Below are positions 60,883 through 64,000 of a stretch of DNA of 64,000 bases, one piece after another. This DNA is from Plasmodium malariae (lineage: Eukaryota; Apicomplexa; Aconoidasida; Haemosporida; Plasmodiidae), in contig NC_041780.1 in assembly GCF_900090045.1 (NCBI RefSeq), forward strand, positions 204,501-268,500, in the 5' to 3' direction. A program made the position numbers and the translations under genes. The number at the start of each line of letters is the position of its first letter. The stretch's first letter is position 1. The notes below the pieces were generated by a model. The model was not told where the DNA came from, searched no databases, and was given only the letters and a program-made list of their open reading frames with translations.

Positions 60883-61938
60883 ATGTCCAAAATTTTTAGT
60901 GAGTCGCACTCCCATACGAAAAATAATTCCGATGAGAAATCAAGAATAGAAGATGACTTAATATCAAACTCAGGAAGTAATTCAAGTTCCATTAAATTAA
61001 ATAGGAAAAGCGTTTATAGTAAAAATTCTAACGTTCAACAACTACTAGCAAGAATAGCTCAGGTAAAAAAAGGGGCATATTAATAACATTTCAAATTGAG
61101 ACCTTATGTGTGTAAAAATATGAAGTGAAAAATGAAACATGAAATAACTAGGGGGTAATTATTTATATATGTATATATATAGGTATACGTATGTATATGT
61201 ATATTTACACTTTTTACAGGAAATTGATGAAAGAAAGCCGAGCAATGTAATACACTTTATTGTTGATTTTTTATGTAAACACTACCCGAAGCATTTACAT
61301 GGTTTTGAGGCTGTATGGAACGGAGGTTTTAATTATTTTAACATATTCATAAACATATTATGAAAATTGTAGATTTTGGAGCTACAAAAAAATTTCTCTA
61401 ATACATTATTTTATTTTTGTCCTATTTTGTTTAATTTTATTTAATTTCATTTCACTTTTTTTTTTTTTTTTGTTCTATTTTTATAGATCCTGACTTGGAA
61501 CAAGAAAGAATACTGGTGGTTGAATTTTTCAAGCATCAAAAATTACCAGTAGAAATATCTGTCCATTTTATCAGTGCTGGATTTGACACAGTTGAAACTT
61601 TATGTACATTATCTACGAATTCCCTTGATGATGTAGAAAAATTTAATAATATTAGATGGTTACCTGGACATAAAATTCGATTGCAACAAACCTTTAACGA
61701 TATTACTAACAGAGTTAGAAATTTCAAAGAACAAAGAGATACGTTAGTAAAATCTCTGAAACAAGAATTCCTAAGTACATCATCTTTACTTAATTCTATT
61801 ATAGTTCCAAAAAGAGTAAATCCTATGCTTATGCCAATTCTTCCGCGTGCAACTTCCCCATTTAATGTTTCTACTAGAACAGGCAATTATTTAACAATAG
61901 GTAAAACAATACCTACTTCCCATATTTTCAAAGGGTAA
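60883..61938 (+). CDS. Small protein with RIIa-like and SAM-like segments
   Basis: Three exons: 60883-61062 (donor CTCAG|GTAAAA), 61220-61325 (acceptor TTTTTACAG, donor GGAG|GTTTTA) and 61487-61938 (acceptor TTTATAG), giving 245 aa. After a Ser/Asn-rich leader, residues about 50-97 (VQQLLARIAQEIDERKPSNV followed by an I-H-F-I-V-D-F-L helix) resemble the RIIa/DPY-30 dimerisation-docking helices. Residues about 100-175, with GFDTVETLCTLS and WLPGHKIRLQQTF, look like a SAM-type helical bundle. The tail is basic and Pro-containing. Such a combination suggests a scaffold or adaptor. Both domain calls are by pattern only and there is no catalytic motif. The splice model is firm, since phases agree and the helices continue across junctions. 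Confidence 0.75.
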
Positions 61939-62138
61939 AGGGGAGTTTATTCATTCATTAAAATGATATATTTTTACTTGGCAAAAAAAAAAAATATATA
62001 TTTATCATTTTATACTTTAAATAAGGAATATCTCATTTCATATGTTGTATATTGGCGTTAAATATATATATATACATACATGTTTCACGGAAAATGGGAT
62101 AATTTTAATAATTTTAAAAAGCATGTTTTTATTTTGTT

Positions 62139-62211
<73 letters not shown>

Positions 62212-63120
62212 TTATTTATTTTATTTATTTTTTTTTGTGAGTTTTACAATGTTACATTTTTTGTTAAATAAAAATTAAAAAGGGTATTAATTACGAATAA
62301 ATGATTCACAAACATGTGTTTGTAAGTATTTGTCTAAGTACGCACATGCATAGAGATCCCCATTTTAAGTAAATTTTTTCCTGTACAAAAATTGCCTATT
62401 CTTTATTGTGTTTTAGTGAAATACCTTTTTTGATGTTTTACATTTTGTAGTATCGTTGAGTTTTATGAATAAACGCTTTAATAATAAAAACTTGTATTTA
62501 TTATAATTTTGAATCCCGTCAAACTCCTTAAGTTGTAGTGGCTCATATACATTTATTTATTTTTAATAAATGCTGATTAATTATTTTTGATTTCCACATA
62601 ATTAAAAAATATATATATTTTTTCTTTTTTATTAATACTTCGATTCATGTGAAAATGGTTTTGTTTCCATTGAATAAATGATTATACCGTATTATTAAAA
62701 ATGGTAACTATGCCCTTTTTTCTTTACATTGAAATGAGTATAAATTTCAATTAAATAAAAAATGTGTAACAATTTATACTATAAATGAAAAGTATGACTC
62801 TTAGATTTCTTCTGTAAAAAGGTGTGTAAACGCAAGTCGTTTATATAGCAAATTATTTGAAGTGTCCAAGAGAATATTTACTTAAAACAAAAAAAAAAAA
62901 AAAAAAAAAAAAAAGAGCATATTTCACACACACATATAATTAAAAAAAAAAAAAAATTTTTTTTTGCAAAATACTATAAAATATTGTAAAAATATCTATT
63001 TTTGCACACAAAAGCGTGTTTACATAAAAAAAGAAAAGAAAGTATAAACATACATATATTCATACGGTACATATATATATCACACATGCAGCACACACAT
63101 TTGATAAATATAAAAAACGA
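61939..63120. other. Convergent spacer
   Basis: About 1.2 kb with a (TA) run of roughly 33 repeats at 62,142-62,207 and an A tract at 62,889-62,914. It carries the 3' ends of both flanking genes. No gene seen. Confidence 0.65.
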
Positions 63121-64000
63121 TTAATGGTTAATTTTTATGTTTAAAATTTTGATATCCTCTAGGGGTTTGTCCTTCTTATCAGTACGGACTTTTTCTATAT
63201 CCAAAACAACCTTAGTTCCCTGAGTTACTTTACCAAAAACTGTGTGTTTAAAATCAAGCCAGGGACAGGGGACAGTAGTGATAAAAAACTGGGAACCATT
63301 AGTATTGGGTCCACAATTTGCCATTGATACCATAAAGGGTTTGGAGTGATTGAGATGATCGAAAAATTCATCTTCAAATTCATTCCCCCAAATACTTTCT
63401 CCCCCTGTACCATCACCTGTGGGGTCACCAGTTTGAATCATAAAATGTTTGATAATTCGATGAAAAATACAATTATTATAATATCCATTAATTGAATGAA
63501 CAGAAAAATTTTGCACTGTTTTCTTGCATTCTTTATGAAAAAAGGTAATATATATTTCTCCCATAGTAGTATAGATGACTGCACTTTTCGGAATTTTCGT
63601 GTTATTTTCAATGTTTTTTAAAGGTGCTGATATAAAAGAGTTTAAATCATTTTTGCTTGGTTGTTCATTATATATATCTCTTTCATCTAGTTCATGATCA
63701 TTTAATAATTTTTTTGTAAAAATATAAAACCGACACTTTTTATATACAGTGCAAAATAAAGCACAATCAGATATGTTATTTTCATTAATATATAAAGACT
63801 CATGAATATTATTATTAATTTTGTTAACGGGTATTATTTTTTGATATAAGGAAAGAGACAAATATCGTAAATTTGTTTCGTTTTTTCCAATTATGTAACA
63901 TAACTGATTAGTTATAAAGTTCACAACTTTTATACCAATAAAAGTGGAATATATAATATATTGATTTGATTCATCAAAAGTAATCATATCTAATTTTATA
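63121..64000 (-). CDS. PPWD1-type cyclophilin (WD40-PPIase), 3' part
   Basis: The frame ends at 63,121 and stays open to the window edge, so the N-terminal WD40 part is outside. The visible region of about 293 codons starts in the linker after the propeller (RDIYNEQPSK matches the PPWD1 R-D-V-F-N-E-K-P-S-K segment). It then gives a full cyclophilin domain: AVIYTTMGEIYITFF, FHRIIKHFMIQTGDPTGDG, GGESIWGNEFEDEF, FMVSMANCGPNTNGSQFFIT, PWLDFKHTVFGKV. The catalytic F-H-R-I, the Gln of MIQTG, the Gln-Phe-Phe motif, WLD (Trp present) and H-T-V-F are intact, so an active, cyclosporin-sensitive peptidyl-prolyl isomerase is expected. PPWD1 belongs to the spliceosome. From memory, the P. falciparum orthologue is the 87-kDa cyclophilin. 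Confidence 0.93.
   Translation of the reverse strand, partial: IKLDMITFDESNQYIIYSTFIGIKVVNFITNQLCYIIGKNETNLRYLSLSLYQKIIPVNKINNNIHESLYINENNISDCALFCTVYKKCRFYIFTKKLLNDHELDERDIYNEQPSKNDLNSFISAPLKNIENNTKIPKSAVIYTTMGEIYITFFHKECKKTVQNFSVHSINGYYNNCIFHRIIKHFMIQTGDPTGDGTGGESIWGNEFEDEFFDHLNHSKPFMVSMANCGPNTNGSQFFITTVPCPWLDFKHTVFGKVTQGTKVVLDIEKVRTDKKDKPLEDIKILNIKINH

Noticed and set aside
1..64000. CRISPR arrays, insertion sequences, transposons, prophage
   Set aside because: Nothing of the kind is seen. The direct repeats are simple tandem arrays without spacers, and the genome is a eukaryotic parasite's.

Overview
This is nuclear DNA of a malaria parasite (genus Plasmodium). It is very AT-rich, with (TA)n and poly-A/T runs between genes. 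Introns are short, and proteins are swollen by Asn/Lys-rich low complexity. Every recognisable gene is a Plasmodium-type orthologue. The TCTP differs from my recollection of the P. falciparum protein and coding GC looks too low for the P. vivax/P. knowlesi group, so a malariae/ovale-like or avian species is the best guess (weak inference). From memory, the gene set stearoyl-CoA desaturase, TCTP, topoisomerase I and WD40-cyclophilin matches the middle of P. falciparum chromosome 5.

Layout. (1) 0.4-6.5 kb, minus: a 2,024-aa ankyrin-repeat protein that also appears to carry a PHAX-type RNA-binding domain. (2) A 6.7-kb gene-free divergent spacer. (3) 13.2-18.1 kb, plus: a two-exon CELF/Bruno-like RNA-binding protein with a one-base deletion in an Asn-Ser microsatellite. 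(4) 20-29 kb, minus: a METTL18/HPM1-like histidine methyltransferase, a BT1-family (folate/biopterin type) transporter and a giant stearoyl-CoA desaturase. (5) 29-31 kb: a 14-bp minisatellite, then a small two-exon secreted protein (minus). (6) 32.9 kb, plus: TCTP. (7) A long convergent spacer with a candidate C/D snoRNA. (8) 36.6-40.1 kb, minus: a 12-exon orthologue of the axonemal central-pair protein PF20/SPAG16, then an unknown protein. (9) 41.7-54.1 kb: a 12.4-kb gap with no convincing protein gene. It holds a block of about 2.3 kb at roughly 94% AT with short tandem repeats (the likely centromere), an unusually complex non-coding tract, and tRNA-Leu(UAG). (10) 54.1-64 kb: topoisomerase I (plus), a PDCD2/TSR4-like protein (minus), a small three-exon protein with RIIa- and SAM-like segments (plus), and the 3' part of a PPWD1-type cyclophilin (minus), which runs off the window.

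Most genes are independent housekeeping or stage-specific units. Themes are RNA and ribosome biology (PHAX/ankyrin, CELF, METTL18-like, PDCD2-like, spliceosomal cyclophilin), lipid and vitamin metabolism (SCD, BT1) and male-gamete motility (PF20). The most notable structures are the putative centromere with its flank, the ankyrin-PHAX combination, the frameshifted CELF gene, the GC-AG intron of PF20 and the candidate snoRNA. All splice sites were inferred by eye from GT/GC...AG signals, phase and family similarity.
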